A stretch of DNA of 64,000 nucleotides from Verrucomicrobiota bacterium (GCA_021772635.1 JAJFLP010000016.1:57921-121920), one strand, 5' to 3'; positions 44,604 through 54,375 are shown, counted from the stretch's first letter. The notes: generated from the sequence alone by a model not told the origin. Program-made: numbers and translations.

Positions 44604-47000
44604 CTAGCGTAACTCGATATTGAGTTTCTTTACCAGTCGCAGACGGATCTCCTCCTGCGCCTGGTTCACTTCCTCGTCCGTTAACGTTTTCGAATCCGAG
44701 CGATAGGTTAGCGTATACACCATACTCTTCTTGTTTTTACCAAGCGTAACTTCGTCACGATAAATATCGACCAGCTCAATTCGTTCCACAAACTGTACCC
44801 CGGCTTCTGCTATAGCAGATTCAATCGTCTGATGAGTGAGATTTTCGTCGGCCGCAAAAGCGACGTCGCGGGTGACCGCGGGATATAATGGCAGCGCTTG
44901 AAATACCGCAGGGGGCGCTTGACACTTTAACATCGCGTCAATGTCAATTATCGCTGAGAAAATCGGATTTTTCGTCCTGATTTCATCGGAAAAACCCTTG
45001 GCGAGTCGGCCAAAGAACCCTAACGTCACTGAGCCGGCGCTTATATCGACACACGCTCCGGATTCGAATTCGGGGTGTTCCGACTCTGAAATTTTCAGGT
45101 CGGTAATCCCCGTTGCCTCCATAAGATCTTCGACCATTCCTTTCAGGTCGTAAAAGTCCTGCATCGTTTCCTTATCCTCAGAAAACCGTTCGGGATGTGT
45201 GCGCCCCGTTAACACTATACAAGTCTCATAGTGCTCCTCAGACGCGTCCGAACGCCCGGAAAATACGCGACCCATCTCGAACAAGCGTAAATCGTGATTT
45301 CCGTGGGCAACATTGTGGCCTACGGATTTAACCATCGAAGGAAGAAGCGACGGGCGCAACGTATTCTGCTCTTGACTCAACGGGTTTTTGAGAGTAACGA
45401 GGTTGTCGGCCGCCAAACTCGGGTCAGCTACCGCATCAGAGCTGCTGACCAGTGTATAGTTCTTGCACTCCGAAAGTCCCAAAGACATCAAATGATTGTG
45501 TATTCTTTGCATTGGGAAGTACGCATCACTATTTCGAACCCCGCCTGACTTTGCGGATGGATAGGCGGCAGGGATATTGTTTAACCCGTAAATACGCGCG
45601 ACTTCCTCGATTAAATCAATCTCGCGCGTCAAATCCAGGCGGAACGATGGAATCGATACAGTGCAGTCGTTCTCCGACTCCTCCGAAACTTCGAGTCCGA
45701 GCCGCGTGAATATCGACGTAATTTCCTCTTTTGGAATGCTGAAGCCCAAGATTCGATTTACCCGGCTAAAACGGCAGTTTATGAGTGGAGGAACGTACTC
45801 ACCCCGCCGAACGTCAATAATCCCCGGTACCGCCGTACCTCCGGCGTATTTACATATCAAATGCGCTGCCCGGGCGCTGGCGAATTCGACCATTGAAATA
45901 TCGACGCCGCGTTCGAATCGGTAGGAAGACTCCGTGGCCAACCCGAGCTGTTTTGATGTGCTCCGTATATTCGACGCGTCGAAAGCTGCACTCTCAATCA
46001 GTATATCGGTTGTTGTTTCGGAGATCACACTATTTTTACCCCCCATCACTCCCGCTAAGGCAACTCCTCGCGAAGAATCGGCTATCAAAAGCGTATCTTC
46101 AGTCAATTCGTGTTCCTGATCGTCCAACGTCGACATCCGTTCGCTGGCCGCTGCACGTCGTACGACAATTCTGTCGCCACTTAGTTGCGATAGGTCGAAA
46201 GCATGGAGCGGTTGTCCACATTCCAATAGCACGTAGTTTGTTATATCAACGACATTATTGATCGGGCGCGACCCGACTGCGTACAGGAGTTCTTGCATCC
46301 ATTCCGGACTCGGGCCGATCTTTACCCCATTGATAATTCTTCCGGTATACCGAGGGCATAGGTCTTTATCTTGAACTTCGACAGAGAAAAGCTCCGTCAC
46401 ATGAGGCTCGCTGCTCTCCGGGAACGTTGTCTCTGGTAATGAGAACGTCGAGTTTGAGATAGCCGCAATTTCCCTCGCGATACCAACGTGCGACAACCAG
46501 TCCGGTCGGTTCGGTGTAACTTCCCAATCGACGACGAAATCCGATTTCAAGTAGTCGCTCAAGGCCGTCCCGACAGGTGCGTCCTTCGGAAAAACCAGGA
46601 TTCCGGAATGATCGTCGCCCAGCTTCAACTCCCGGCGACTGCATATCATCCCGAAAGATTCGACTCCACGCAGAGTCGCTCTATCGATCCGGCCGCCGTC
46701 TGGCATTTCTGTGCCGACCTTGGCGAGGGCGACCTTTGCTCCACTATCACAGTTGGGAGCGCCGCAAATAACCTGTAGGTCAGTGCCGGATCCGTCGTCA
46801 ACCGTGCACACGCTAAGACGGTCAGCATTCGGGTGCTTCTCACGTGATGTAATGTGCGCGACCACAATCGTCGGAGGGAGATCCGCTGTAGACTCAATCC
46901 CTTCATCCTCCAGGCCGGCGACGGTCAGCTTGTCGGCCAATTCCCTGGGAGACCAGGGTATACCAACGTATCGTTTTAGCCAATTTACAGATGTTTTCAC
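44604..47000 (-). CDS. pheT: phenylalanyl-tRNA synthetase beta subunit
   Basis: 798 residues, normal for bacterial PheT. Domains: B1/B8 start MKTSVNWLKRYVGIPWSPRE, tRNA-binding EMAP-like domain at about 40-150 (KHPNADRLSVCTV, QVICGAPNC), B3/B4 editing region near 210-390, B5 DNA-binding-like domain (FSIPKEEITSIFTRLGLEVS), catalytic-like core, and the C-terminal anticodon-binding FDX-ACB domain (PLYPAVTRDVAFAADENL). It charges tRNA-Phe together with PheS. pheS is not adjacent; the flanking genes are vapB and lysS, so the two subunit genes are separated. Confidence 0.97.
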   Translation of the reverse strand: MKTSVNWLKRYVGIPWSPRELADKLTVAGLEDEGIESTADLPPTIVVAHITSREKHPNADRLSVCTVDDGSGTDLQVICGAPNCDSGAKVALAKVGTEMPDGGRIDRATLRGVESFGMICSRRELKLGDDHSGILVFPKDAPVGTALSDYLKSDFVVDWEVTPNRPDWLSHVGIAREIAAISNSTFSLPETTFPESSEPHVTELFSVEVQDKDLCPRYTGRIINGVKIGPSPEWMQELLYAVGSRPINNVVDITNYVLLECGQPLHAFDLSQLSGDRIVVRRAAASERMSTLDDQEHELTEDTLLIADSSRGVALAGVMGGKNSVISETTTDILIESAAFDASNIRSTSKQLGLATESSYRFERGVDISMVEFASARAAHLICKYAGGTAVPGIIDVRRGEYVPPLINCRFSRVNRILGFSIPKEEITSIFTRLGLEVSEESENDCTVSIPSFRLDLTREIDLIEEVARIYGLNNIPAAYPSAKSGGVRNSDAYFPMQRIHNHLMSLGLSECKNYTLVSSSDAVADPSLAADNLVTLKNPLSQEQNTLRPSLLPSMVKSVGHNVAHGNHDLRLFEMGRVFSGRSDASEEHYETCIVLTGRTHPERFSEDKETMQDFYDLKGMVEDLMEATGITDLKISESEHPEFESGACVDISAGSVTLGFFGRLAKGFSDEIRTKNPIFSAIIDIDAMLKCQAPPAVFQALPLYPAVTRDVAFAADENLTHQTIESAIAEAGVQFVERIELVDIYRDEVTLGKNKKSMVYTLTYRSDSKTLTDEEVNQAQEEIRLRLVKKLNIELR

Positions 47001-47119
47001 GGTTCTATCCCACTAACGGGTCTTATTTCTCTAATCTTGCCGAGCTAACGGAGTCCCATTGTAACCGCACCGTTATTTCATCGGGAGCGGTATTACAAAA
47101 TTCGGCTTAAACGTCGTGT

Positions 47120-47223
47120 TATACTGTAAGCAGCACAATTTTTCGACGACTTTGAATTCATTATCTAAGGGATATTGAATAATATTTCGTCCCGCATGCG
47201 GGATGAAGACGGTCGGTATACAT
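47120..47223 (+). repeat. dispersed repeat family B, copy 6
   Basis: TATACTGTAAGCAGCACAAT, a TTCGACGACTTTGAATTC block, a CCCGCATGCGGG palindrome in the middle and GAAGACGGTCGGTATACAT at the end. It is tandem with copy 7. Confidence 0.8.
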
Positions 47224-47321
47224 CTCCTAAAATGACAAGGAACTTATGTTACGTAACACTAGTATAGCTACCTCTGTTTTCCAGTAGATTCGGGGTAGAT
47301 TAGTGCCGTCCAGGATTCTCC

Positions 47322-47416
47322 TATACTGGAAGCAGTACAATTTTTGGACGACTTCAAATTACCACGCATGAGATATCGAACGATATTTCGAGAACTCGAA
47401 GGCTTTCGGTATATAT
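47322..47416 (+). repeat. dispersed repeat family B, copy 7
   Basis: TATACTGGAAGCAGTACAAT, TTTTTGGACGACTTCAAATT, GAACGATATTTCGAGAACTC and the end TTCGGTATATATCC. It lies about 100 bases after copy 6 in the same orientation; with the hairpin at 47555 it fills much of the 700-base pheT-lysS gap. Confidence 0.85.
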
Positions 47417-47554
47417 CCTGACAGTTTGGTAAATGCCGCTTTAACTCTATATTACTCCGCTTTGAACGAACTGTCGCCGATTCAACGGTGCGCGGTTCAA
47501 AGTTCAAGGTTTATTAATATGCAAAGAAACTTCGGTTGTCTAAGTGACGATGGA

Positions 47555-47636
47555 GTTCTTGCCGGCCAGCAGAATCAGCCGCCGCGAATCACGGCATCCC
47601 AAGCACCGGCGGCTGATTCTGCTGGCCAGCAAGAAC
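47555..47636. repeat. large inverted repeat upstream of lysS
   Basis: Two 29-base arms (47555-47583 and 47608-47636) beginning GTTCTTGCCGGCCAGCAGAA are complementary with one mismatch, around a 24-base loop. It ends 62 bases before the lysS ATG. The GGCCAGCAGAA core also occurs in the palindromes at 33199 and 37211, so it may be a mobile palindrome or a regulatory hairpin in the lysS leader. Confidence 0.8.
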
Positions 47637-47698
47637 CCCAAAAGTGCATCCATGAACCGCGGAACCTTCAACCTCTGAATCTGAAAAAGGAACGACCT

Positions 47699-49567
47699 AT
47701 GTTTTGGGGAGATAAAGCACTCCAGAATATTAATCCGGACCAGGAACAGGTCATCAACGATTCCAAGACACCCTCCGGCCGCGTTCATGTCGGCGCATTG
47801 CGTGGTGTCGTTATCCATGATGTTGTTTATCGAATCCTGAAAGAACGGAATATTCCCGTTCGGTATTTATTCGGCGTCGATGATTACGATCCTCTCGATG
47901 AACTCCCGGCAGGAGAGGAAGACTTTTTCCGGCCATATCTGGGAATGCCGTTGTGCAACGTTCCGGCTCCGCCAGCATCCGACGCGGACGATATCGCGGA
48001 ATACTATATTCGTGAGTTCTTCGATGTATTCCTCGAACTCGATGTTCATACCGAGAATTATCGAATGCGCGACCTGTATCGTGACGGCCGGATGAACGAG
48101 GTCATAGATACAATCTTACGTAATGCCGATAGTGTTCGCCGAATCTATAAAGAGGTAAGTAAATCCGAGCGGCGTGCGGATTGGATCCCATTCCAGGTAA
48201 TATGTGAGAATTGCCGTAAGATCGGGACCACTCAAGTCACATCCTACGACGGTGAGAAAGTCGGATATAAATGCGTCCCGAATCTGGTCACCTGGGCTGA
48301 AGGATGTGGGCATGAAGGGGCAATCTCTCCATTCGATGGCAATGGCAAACTCCCGTGGAAACTTGAGTGGGTAGCGAAGTGGAAAATTTTAGGTGTAACG
48401 ATTGAGGGTGCTGGAAAAGATCATTCAACCAAGGGTGGATCGCGTGACGTCGCGAGCCGTTGTCTCCGGGAAATATTCAACCAATCGCCACCGCTAAATG
48501 TTCCTTATGAGTTTTTTCTCGTGGGCGGTGCAAAGATGAGCTCGTCTCGTGGTCTGGGGGCGACCGCTCGGGCAATGGCAGATTTCATCCCACCTGAGGT
48601 CTTGAGATTTCTAATGCTCCGGTCGCAACCAAATAGGCCGGTAAACTTTAGTCCTGATGAAAAGTATATCCTTAAGCTCTTTAATGAGTACGATCGATTG
48701 CATCAATCTGTATTCAAAAAACCCGACAGTTCGGACGATCAAAAGAGAGTCTATGCTCTGTCCGAGACTACCTCTGCCGCTGATTTTTATGACGCTAATT
48801 TTCAGTTTGTGGTTACACTTGTGCAGATGCCGCATCTCGATGTTCATGAACAGATAGAAAAACACAAAGGCTCGGCCCTAACTGAACCGGAAAAGGATCG
48901 TCTAGTGCGACGAATAAAGTCTGCCCAATACTGGGTCGAGAATTACGCGAGCGAAGAGGAGAAAACCTGTCTTCAGGAGACTCTACCGGAACGTGCTCAG
49001 GAATTGGACGCCACACAGCGGGCCTTTCTCAATCTTGCGGCGGACGCATTTACGGAAGTTTCGTGGGATGCTGAATCTCTTCAGGGGAAACTATTCCATC
49101 TCGCCCGGATTACGCCACTAAAACAGTCGGTCGCGTTCCAGGCAATTTATAGAGTGATTCTTGACCGAACCGCCGGCCCGCGCGCCGGGAACTTACTGTC
49201 CTTTTTAGAGTCGGAATTTATAATAAGCCGCTTCAGGGACTTAACCTATTCTAAGGAAGATTTTTGGAGCGCAACGGCGATTTCCACAAGTGAATTCGAA
49301 GGGTGGCTCGGTGAGGAATCGGAGAATATCGTCTCGGCACATACGAAGCTAGACATCGCGGACAGCGCGCTGATTGGGGTTGTTGAGGTGTATACTACAA
49401 TGACCGATGAAAAAGAATATGTAAAACGGATTTTCATCGAGCCGCCAAGTGATAAGAATTTGTCGGACCCCGGTCAACTCCGCTTGCGATATAAGGAGTT
49501 GGCCACTGCGTGGCTTAACGAACTGATACAGAAATTCCATCTGAAAGATATAGGGTTGCCAGCTTGA
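47699..49567 (+). CDS. lysS: lysyl-tRNA synthetase, class I type
   Basis: Charges tRNA-Lys. It belongs to the archaeal-type class I family, unlike the class II enzyme of most bacteria. Signatures: SGRVHVGALRGVVIHDVV (HIGH-like), a Cys-containing zinc-like insert (ICENCRKIG, GCGHEG), GAGKDHSTKGGSRDVA and KMSSSRG near residue 280. The ATG at 47699 is chosen because AAAGGA precedes it and homology begins there; the frame is open further upstream but that part crosses repeats and the hairpin. The 622 residues exceed the usual ~520 by about 100, mostly at the C-terminus (from about residue 510). Confidence 0.95.
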   Translation: MFWGDKALQNINPDQEQVINDSKTPSGRVHVGALRGVVIHDVVYRILKERNIPVRYLFGVDDYDPLDELPAGEEDFFRPYLGMPLCNVPAPPASDADDIAEYYIREFFDVFLELDVHTENYRMRDLYRDGRMNEVIDTILRNADSVRRIYKEVSKSERRADWIPFQVICENCRKIGTTQVTSYDGEKVGYKCVPNLVTWAEGCGHEGAISPFDGNGKLPWKLEWVAKWKILGVTIEGAGKDHSTKGGSRDVASRCLREIFNQSPPLNVPYEFFLVGGAKMSSSRGLGATARAMADFIPPEVLRFLMLRSQPNRPVNFSPDEKYILKLFNEYDRLHQSVFKKPDSSDDQKRVYALSETTSAADFYDANFQFVVTLVQMPHLDVHEQIEKHKGSALTEPEKDRLVRRIKSAQYWVENYASEEEKTCLQETLPERAQELDATQRAFLNLAADAFTEVSWDAESLQGKLFHLARITPLKQSVAFQAIYRVILDRTAGPRAGNLLSFLESEFIISRFRDLTYSKEDFWSATAISTSEFEGWLGEESENIVSAHTKLDIADSALIGVVEVYTTMTDEKEYVKRIFIEPPSDKNLSDPGQLRLRYKELATAWLNELIQKFHLKDIGLPA

Positions 49568-49666
49568 AACTCAAGGAATTTTTAAATTTCGATTGCCGAT
49601 TTTCGATTTGGACAAGTTGGAAGTTTGGGAAAGACCTGGGCAGGTGCTTTTGTGAAACACTTTGAC

Positions 49667-49775
49667 TATACCGCAAGCGGTACAATTTTCGGACGACTTC
49701 AAAATGATTGCGTAAGAGACTCCGAACGATATTTCAAAAACCTGAAGACGTTCGGTATACATAGACTGCAAGCAG
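49667..49775 (+). repeat. family B repeat copy 8 plus a second hairpin
   Basis: Full copy TATACCGCAAGCGGTACAAT through GACTTCAAAATGATTGCGTA, AGACTCCGAACGATATTTCA and the end TTCGGTATACAT, immediately followed by AGACTGCAAGCAGTC, the start of another copy. A near-identical 50-base core recurs at 62240-62334. Confidence 0.85.
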
Positions 49776-49829
49776 TCGATTTTTCGAAGACCACCCCGTG
49801 CCACTGGGGGCAAAGGTAAAGGTTTTATA

Positions 49830-50687
49830 ATGCCTACCGGGAACCTGATTAAAGTCGCCATACTAATCGCGCTCGTTATTGCCGCGGGTGGATGCGATGA
49901 AACGGATCCGCGAATCTCAAGCGAGCGTTCTCACGGTCGATCTCAACCCTCAAATACAATTTCGGAATCGAATACGTCCGTCGAAAGTAAATCATTTGAC
50001 ACTGATCATAATCAGGTGATTGCCGCCGACCCGAAAGAAGCGAGCTTCGGCTCTGAATTGGCACGGCCTGATAAGGCGAAAATGGATATAGCCGATACTC
50101 GGGATCCTGGACACGCGGGGTCGCAACGGACACCCGCTTTTGAAGAGCAGTACTCTAAATCCGGGCCGATCGTTGATCTCCCTGAAACCGAACATAGCGA
50201 ATTGAATCGAGAATTCGCGGAGTCCCTCGGGGCATTCGATGAGTATCTCCGTGACGAATTGGAATCTTCCGAAAAGCAGGAATCTGAGCAGGCCGAAGAC
50301 CAGCAGCAGACTGGTTTGGAGGCCGCGGCGGCTCAAGCGATGGAACGCTTGGCCGAAAAAGGTATCGACGTAAATAGCGGAGAGAACGCTGAGAATGGAG
50401 AGGGAAGTGAGGGTGCTCCTCCAGCGAACGAATCAGGAGAAGTTAGCGAAACGGTAGCCGCCGGTGACTCAAGTAAGCAACCGGAAGGCGAGGTACGGAG
50501 TCCCTCTGGTACTCAAGGTCCGCCCGGTGCCGGAACAGACTCAGCCGACGACGACATTGTCGCCCGCCAGCTGCGAGAGGCGGCCGAGAAAGAGACAGAT
50601 CCAGTCCTGAAAAAGAAGCTTTGGGACGAGTATTACGCTTATAAGGGCGTTCCGAACCCAGAGACAGAGCCCGCGCCGGATGAATAA
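49830..50687 (+). CDS. acidic lipoprotein of the 50-61 kb envelope module
   Basis: 285 residues. Signal peptide with lipobox IAAGGC at about residue 22, then a Ser/Glu/Gln-rich, largely disordered chain. The only ordered part is near the C-terminus (AAEKETDPVLKKKLWDEYYA). No family is recognised. It overlaps the next gene by eight bases, so the two are co-translated and probably act together. Confidence 0.75.
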   Translation: MPTGNLIKVAILIALVIAAGGCDETDPRISSERSHGRSQPSNTISESNTSVESKSFDTDHNQVIAADPKEASFGSELARPDKAKMDIADTRDPGHAGSQRTPAFEEQYSKSGPIVDLPETEHSELNREFAESLGAFDEYLRDELESSEKQESEQAEDQQQTGLEAAAAQAMERLAEKGIDVNSGENAENGEGSEGAPPANESGEVSETVAAGDSSKQPEGEVRSPSGTQGPPGAGTDSADDDIVARQLREAAEKETDPVLKKKLWDEYYAYKGVPNPETEPAPDE

Positions 50688-51921
50688 TAGACCGCGATAT
50701 CATCGAATCACTGTCACACTCAGACAATCTGCCTTACTGCTATGCCTCCCGCTTCTACTCCTTGGTTGTATGCATCAGCGTGGACCCAGGGGAAGCTCAG
50801 AGCACGTAACAATACGCGGAGAGCTACTAAACGTGCCTGCTGATCCGACACAGGAAACTCGTCTGTTAGATGTAACAATCGTCTCGCCTAAAACGGAAAT
50901 CTCGACTCCCGATGAAACTGAGAACGACGATGAATCGGTTGAAGCGATCAGAGAAGCTGAACGTAATTTTGTGGCGTATCACTTAAAACGGACTCTTGAT
51001 AAGAGTGGGCAATGGGGAAACGTCCGCGTTGCTCCCGAAGTAATCAAGTACGCTGAACTGTCAGTTACGGCGACAATTATCGATTCAGACGGATTCGGAA
51101 TAACACTTGAGGTTGTCGCTAAAGACGTTACAGGACGGGTTTGGTTCGAAGAATCCTACTTACAGTGGGCAGACGAGCAAGACTTCGAAAGCCAAGTCCC
51201 CGGCGACCGGGACGCCTTTCAGGCATTTTATAATCATGTTGCAAATAGCCTTGTACAAGCGCGAGATGAATTGTCAGACCAGAACCTAACTCGAATTCGT
51301 GAAGTCTCCGCGCTTCGGTTTGCCGCCGAAATTTCGCCAGACCCGTTCGCAGAGTATTTTACCGTCAATCATTTGGGGCTCGTACAGTTGCATCGACTAC
51401 CCGCGCGAGATGCGCCTGAACTACAGAGAGTGCTGCGCGTAAAAGAACGCGACGCGATGTTTGGCGAAGTTCTTAACGCGCACTATGAAGATTTTTATGA
51501 TACAATTTGGGCCAGTTACAACAATTGGCGGCACGAGGTGACGGTAGAGCGCGACGCGAAGTACCAAGCTCGTAAAGAAGGGATACAAAAATCTCTGCTT
51601 GGCGCTGTTTTACTTGGCGCAGCGATAGCTGTAGCGGTCTCGGACGTCCCAAATTCAGGAAGTGCAGGAGCAGTTATGGGAGCGGCGGGTGCGTCGCAGA
51701 TTTCAGAGGGAGTATCAAAACTTAAGCAAATCAAAATGCACGAAACTGCGATGAAGGAATTGACCGAATCATTTGCCACGGAATCAAAACCCGTCGTTGT
51801 CGAATTGGAAGGAAAGCGTTATGAACTAACCGGCACGGCCACGGAACAGTTCAACCGCTGGCAAACAATATTACATCAGCTTTACCGCGAAGAGACGGCG
51901 ATTGATACAGATGTGCAATAG
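50680..51921 (+). CDS. lipoprotein of the 50-61 kb envelope module
   Basis: 413 residues. Signal peptide with lipobox LLLGC at about residue 30. The middle has a GNA1162/LPP20-like feel (VRVAPEVIKYAELSVTATII, then DGFGITLEVVAKDVTGRVW), suggesting a curli-like or LPP20-type fold, but I am not sure of this. Near residue 305 a Gly/Ala-rich helix (LLGAVLLGAAIAVAVSD) resembles a glycine-zipper segment that could insert in a membrane. It overlaps the previous gene. The TAG stop abuts ATTGCAAGCGGTT, a family B-like hairpin. Confidence 0.75.
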   Translation: MNNRPRYHRITVTLRQSALLLCLPLLLLGCMHQRGPRGSSEHVTIRGELLNVPADPTQETRLLDVTIVSPKTEISTPDETENDDESVEAIREAERNFVAYHLKRTLDKSGQWGNVRVAPEVIKYAELSVTATIIDSDGFGITLEVVAKDVTGRVWFEESYLQWADEQDFESQVPGDRDAFQAFYNHVANSLVQARDELSDQNLTRIREVSALRFAAEISPDPFAEYFTVNHLGLVQLHRLPARDAPELQRVLRVKERDAMFGEVLNAHYEDFYDTIWASYNNWRHEVTVERDAKYQARKEGIQKSLLGAVLLGAAIAVAVSDVPNSGSAGAVMGAAGASQISEGVSKLKQIKMHETAMKELTESFATESKPVVVELEGKRYELTGTATEQFNRWQTILHQLYREETAIDTDVQ

Positions 51922-52069
51922 ATTGCAAGCGGTTTACCATAATTGCTTCTTGGAGAAAGAGAGTCGTCGACCGCTTGAATCTTAAGCTGTGTTATTACCG
52001 TCTCGGTCATGTTTTTGTGTTACGAATATGACTATGAGCCGGACGCTCCCGACGCCACGGCGCGCGTAA

Positions 52070-52159
52070 TGTAGGAGGCTGCTCCCGCAGGCGATAACGT
52101 ATTTCGGAACAATCCCACAATGAAAAAGACAGTGGTCGCCAGCAGGAGCTGCCTCCTAC
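52070..52159. repeat. REPIN (paired REP palindromes), copy 1
   Basis: TGTAGGAGGCTGCTCCCGCA and its inverted partner (GCCAGCAGGAGCTGCCTCCTAC at 52138-52159, first 20 bases GCCAGCAGGAGCTGCCTCCT) flank a 40-base spacer containing GGAACAATCCC. The structure matches REPIN elements known from Pseudomonas. The second copy is at 56726-56814. It lies 27 bases before the pseudokinase gene. No RAYT transposase is in the window. Confidence 0.85.
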
Positions 52160-52185
52160 CTTGATTCAGCCGAACAAATTGACTT

Positions 52186-54375
52186 ATGCCAAATAGCTTC
52201 TCTTCAGGCGATCGTATTTTCAGTCGATTCGAGTTAGTCGAACACGTTTCGATGACTCTGAATTTATGGCGCGGTCGCGATGAACGTACCGGCAGGGATT
52301 GTTCGTTGTCGGTACTGTCTTCAGATAATCCACATGTAAAATGTCTCCATCGTACACTCAAACGCTTCCGCGGTCTCGCTTTTACTTCTTTGTTGCCCGT
52401 GCATGAGCTGGTTTCTGATGACGATTGGGTAGCACTGGTTATCGGAGAGGCTCCACTTCGGACCGTGGAATGCGCCACGCCCGTTGGATACCAAGAATTA
52501 ATTCCGCAGATTTCCGGACTGCTCCTGGCATTGGAGAGTTTGCATGCCCAAGGGATTACTCACGGTTGTCTCAATCTATCTCATATCCTGAGGTCAGAGT
52601 CAGGAAAGATCGTTCTCGTACCGCCGTTACAACCGGAAACCGGGAAAGATGACGTCGTCGAACTGGGGCGCCTATTACTAGCGATACTTACCGGTGATGG
52701 GGCGGATGAAGACGTATCGGAGCCGAATCACCGAGTTGAATTACTGAAAAGTGGTATCCCGGTTCCGGCACTTCTGAATCAGGTTGTTTCGGATATGCTT
52801 GCTGGAGTATCGCCCGGAATTCGGGACGTTCGCCGCCGTTTCGATGACGTCACGCGAATGGGCGCGTCTGAGAATATAAACGAATCTCCTGCTACGCCTG
52901 TAGCCGTCCCTTCGGAGGCGGGGCCAAGCCGGTTAAGTGCTGCAGGTCGTTCGATAATATTATTGGTGATTGCGGCTGTCGGTGCATTGGTTTGGATCGT
53001 TTACGTTACGTCCGGCCCGCGGACAATACCGGACGATTCTCCGCGATCGAGCGTTCCCCGCGTAACCGGTGAAGGCGGAGCATCTTCAGGCGAACCTTCG
53101 CCGATCACAGCGGAGGAGGATGGGGCAACACCATCGCTACGAGATGAGTTGAATCGAAAAACGATGGAGTCAGCGTTGGACGAGTGGCTCGATGCCCATC
53201 GAGTTTTGGAAGGAGTTGGCGGCGATAAGTGGGGAGGGGAGAAATATCTCCAGACCTTTTCCCACGCTAAGCAGGCGGACTCCGATGTACTCAACGCACA
53301 ACTACTCCAAGCCGCGGAAAAATATGCGTGGGCGACCGAAGGAGCTCGGGAACTGTATATCGCTCGCGACGAGCACTTTGCAAGACTTTTAGACGATGGA
53401 AACTCTGCTTTGGAGAAACAAGACGCGGTCGCCGCGAGCCAAGCCTTTCGATACGCGTTACTGATAAAACCGAACCACGAACTGGCGGCGATCGGGAAAC
53501 AGCGTGCGAAGACCCTCGACAATGTTCTCGACTTGCTGCAAACCGCTACAGCTGAAGAGGGTGCCGGACGCCTCGAAACGGCCCGCGATTTATTCGCCAG
53601 AGCGCTTGAATTAGACCCTCACGATGTGAACGCGAAAGGCGGATTATCACGTATCGACAGCATTGTGGACGAACAGAAGTTTAATACTCTGATGTCGGCT
53701 TCACTTCAATTCTATGAAACCGGCGACCTTGCGTCTGCAAAACGGACATTGAGTGAAGCAGCAGCCCTTCGTCCCGCTGCCGCCGCAGTTAAGGAATTTC
53801 GAAAAACTCTGGAAACCGCTACCCGATTACAGCAGGCGCGGGAATTGGAACGTAATGCAGTAACCGCTGAACAAGACGAGGACTGGCAGGAAGCGCTTGA
53901 GCTTTATCGTCAGATTCTCAATATCCTGCCTGCGTCCACGACTGCTCAGACGGGTAAATCTCGTGTCGAGACGGTAATAACATTGAGTGCTCAGTTGTTA
54001 CACTATATTGGGCAACCGGATCTCCTTTTTCGTGATGACGTGCGGTCATCAGCCCGATTGGTTCTGGAAGAAGTCAAAGAGTTGGGAAAACCTTCGAAGC
54101 GGCTTCAGACGAATACGGCTAAATTACTGGCACTGATCGAACGCGCTGAGACGCCCGTACCTGTACGAATTCGGTCTGACGGACAAACAGAAGTAACCAT
54201 TCTCCGAATAAAAAATATTGGCGGTTTTGAGTCCCGGGAACTCATGCTTCGTCCCGGTATTTACACCTTCGTGGGCCAACGAAGCGGTTACCGCGACGTA
54301 CGCAGTACGTTAAACATCGAACCAGGATCCAAATCCACCGTGTTCACTATTCAATGCACAGAGCCCATTTTTTGA
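52186..54375 (+). CDS. membrane pseudokinase with periplasmic TPRs
   Basis: 729 residues. Residues about 1-225 have a protein-kinase outline (RIFSRFELVEHVS, LLLALESLHAQGITHGCLNL) but lack catalytic residues: the loop reads HGCLNLSH instead of HRDxKPxN, no DFG is seen and the glycine loop is degenerate. A membrane helix at about 246-266 (SIILLVIAAVGALVWIVYV) is followed by TPR arrays (about 400-610, e.g. ASQAFRYALLIKPNHELAAI, ARDLFARALELDPHDVNAKG) and a PEGA-like C-terminal domain. It is probably a non-catalytic scaffold. A REPIN lies just upstream. Confidence 0.85.
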   Translation: MPNSFSSGDRIFSRFELVEHVSMTLNLWRGRDERTGRDCSLSVLSSDNPHVKCLHRTLKRFRGLAFTSLLPVHELVSDDDWVALVIGEAPLRTVECATPVGYQELIPQISGLLLALESLHAQGITHGCLNLSHILRSESGKIVLVPPLQPETGKDDVVELGRLLLAILTGDGADEDVSEPNHRVELLKSGIPVPALLNQVVSDMLAGVSPGIRDVRRRFDDVTRMGASENINESPATPVAVPSEAGPSRLSAAGRSIILLVIAAVGALVWIVYVTSGPRTIPDDSPRSSVPRVTGEGGASSGEPSPITAEEDGATPSLRDELNRKTMESALDEWLDAHRVLEGVGGDKWGGEKYLQTFSHAKQADSDVLNAQLLQAAEKYAWATEGARELYIARDEHFARLLDDGNSALEKQDAVAASQAFRYALLIKPNHELAAIGKQRAKTLDNVLDLLQTATAEEGAGRLETARDLFARALELDPHDVNAKGGLSRIDSIVDEQKFNTLMSASLQFYETGDLASAKRTLSEAAALRPAAAAVKEFRKTLETATRLQQARELERNAVTAEQDEDWQEALELYRQILNILPASTTAQTGKSRVETVITLSAQLLHYIGQPDLLFRDDVRSSARLVLEEVKELGKPSKRLQTNTAKLLALIERAETPVPVRIRSDGQTEVTILRIKNIGGFESRELMLRPGIYTFVGQRSGYRDVRSTLNIEPGSKSTVFTIQCTEPIF

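Noticed and set aside
47426..47698. N-terminal extension of lysS by 91 residues
   Set aside because: It crosses the 29-bp-arm inverted repeat, and the conserved enzyme start plus ribosome site are at 47699.
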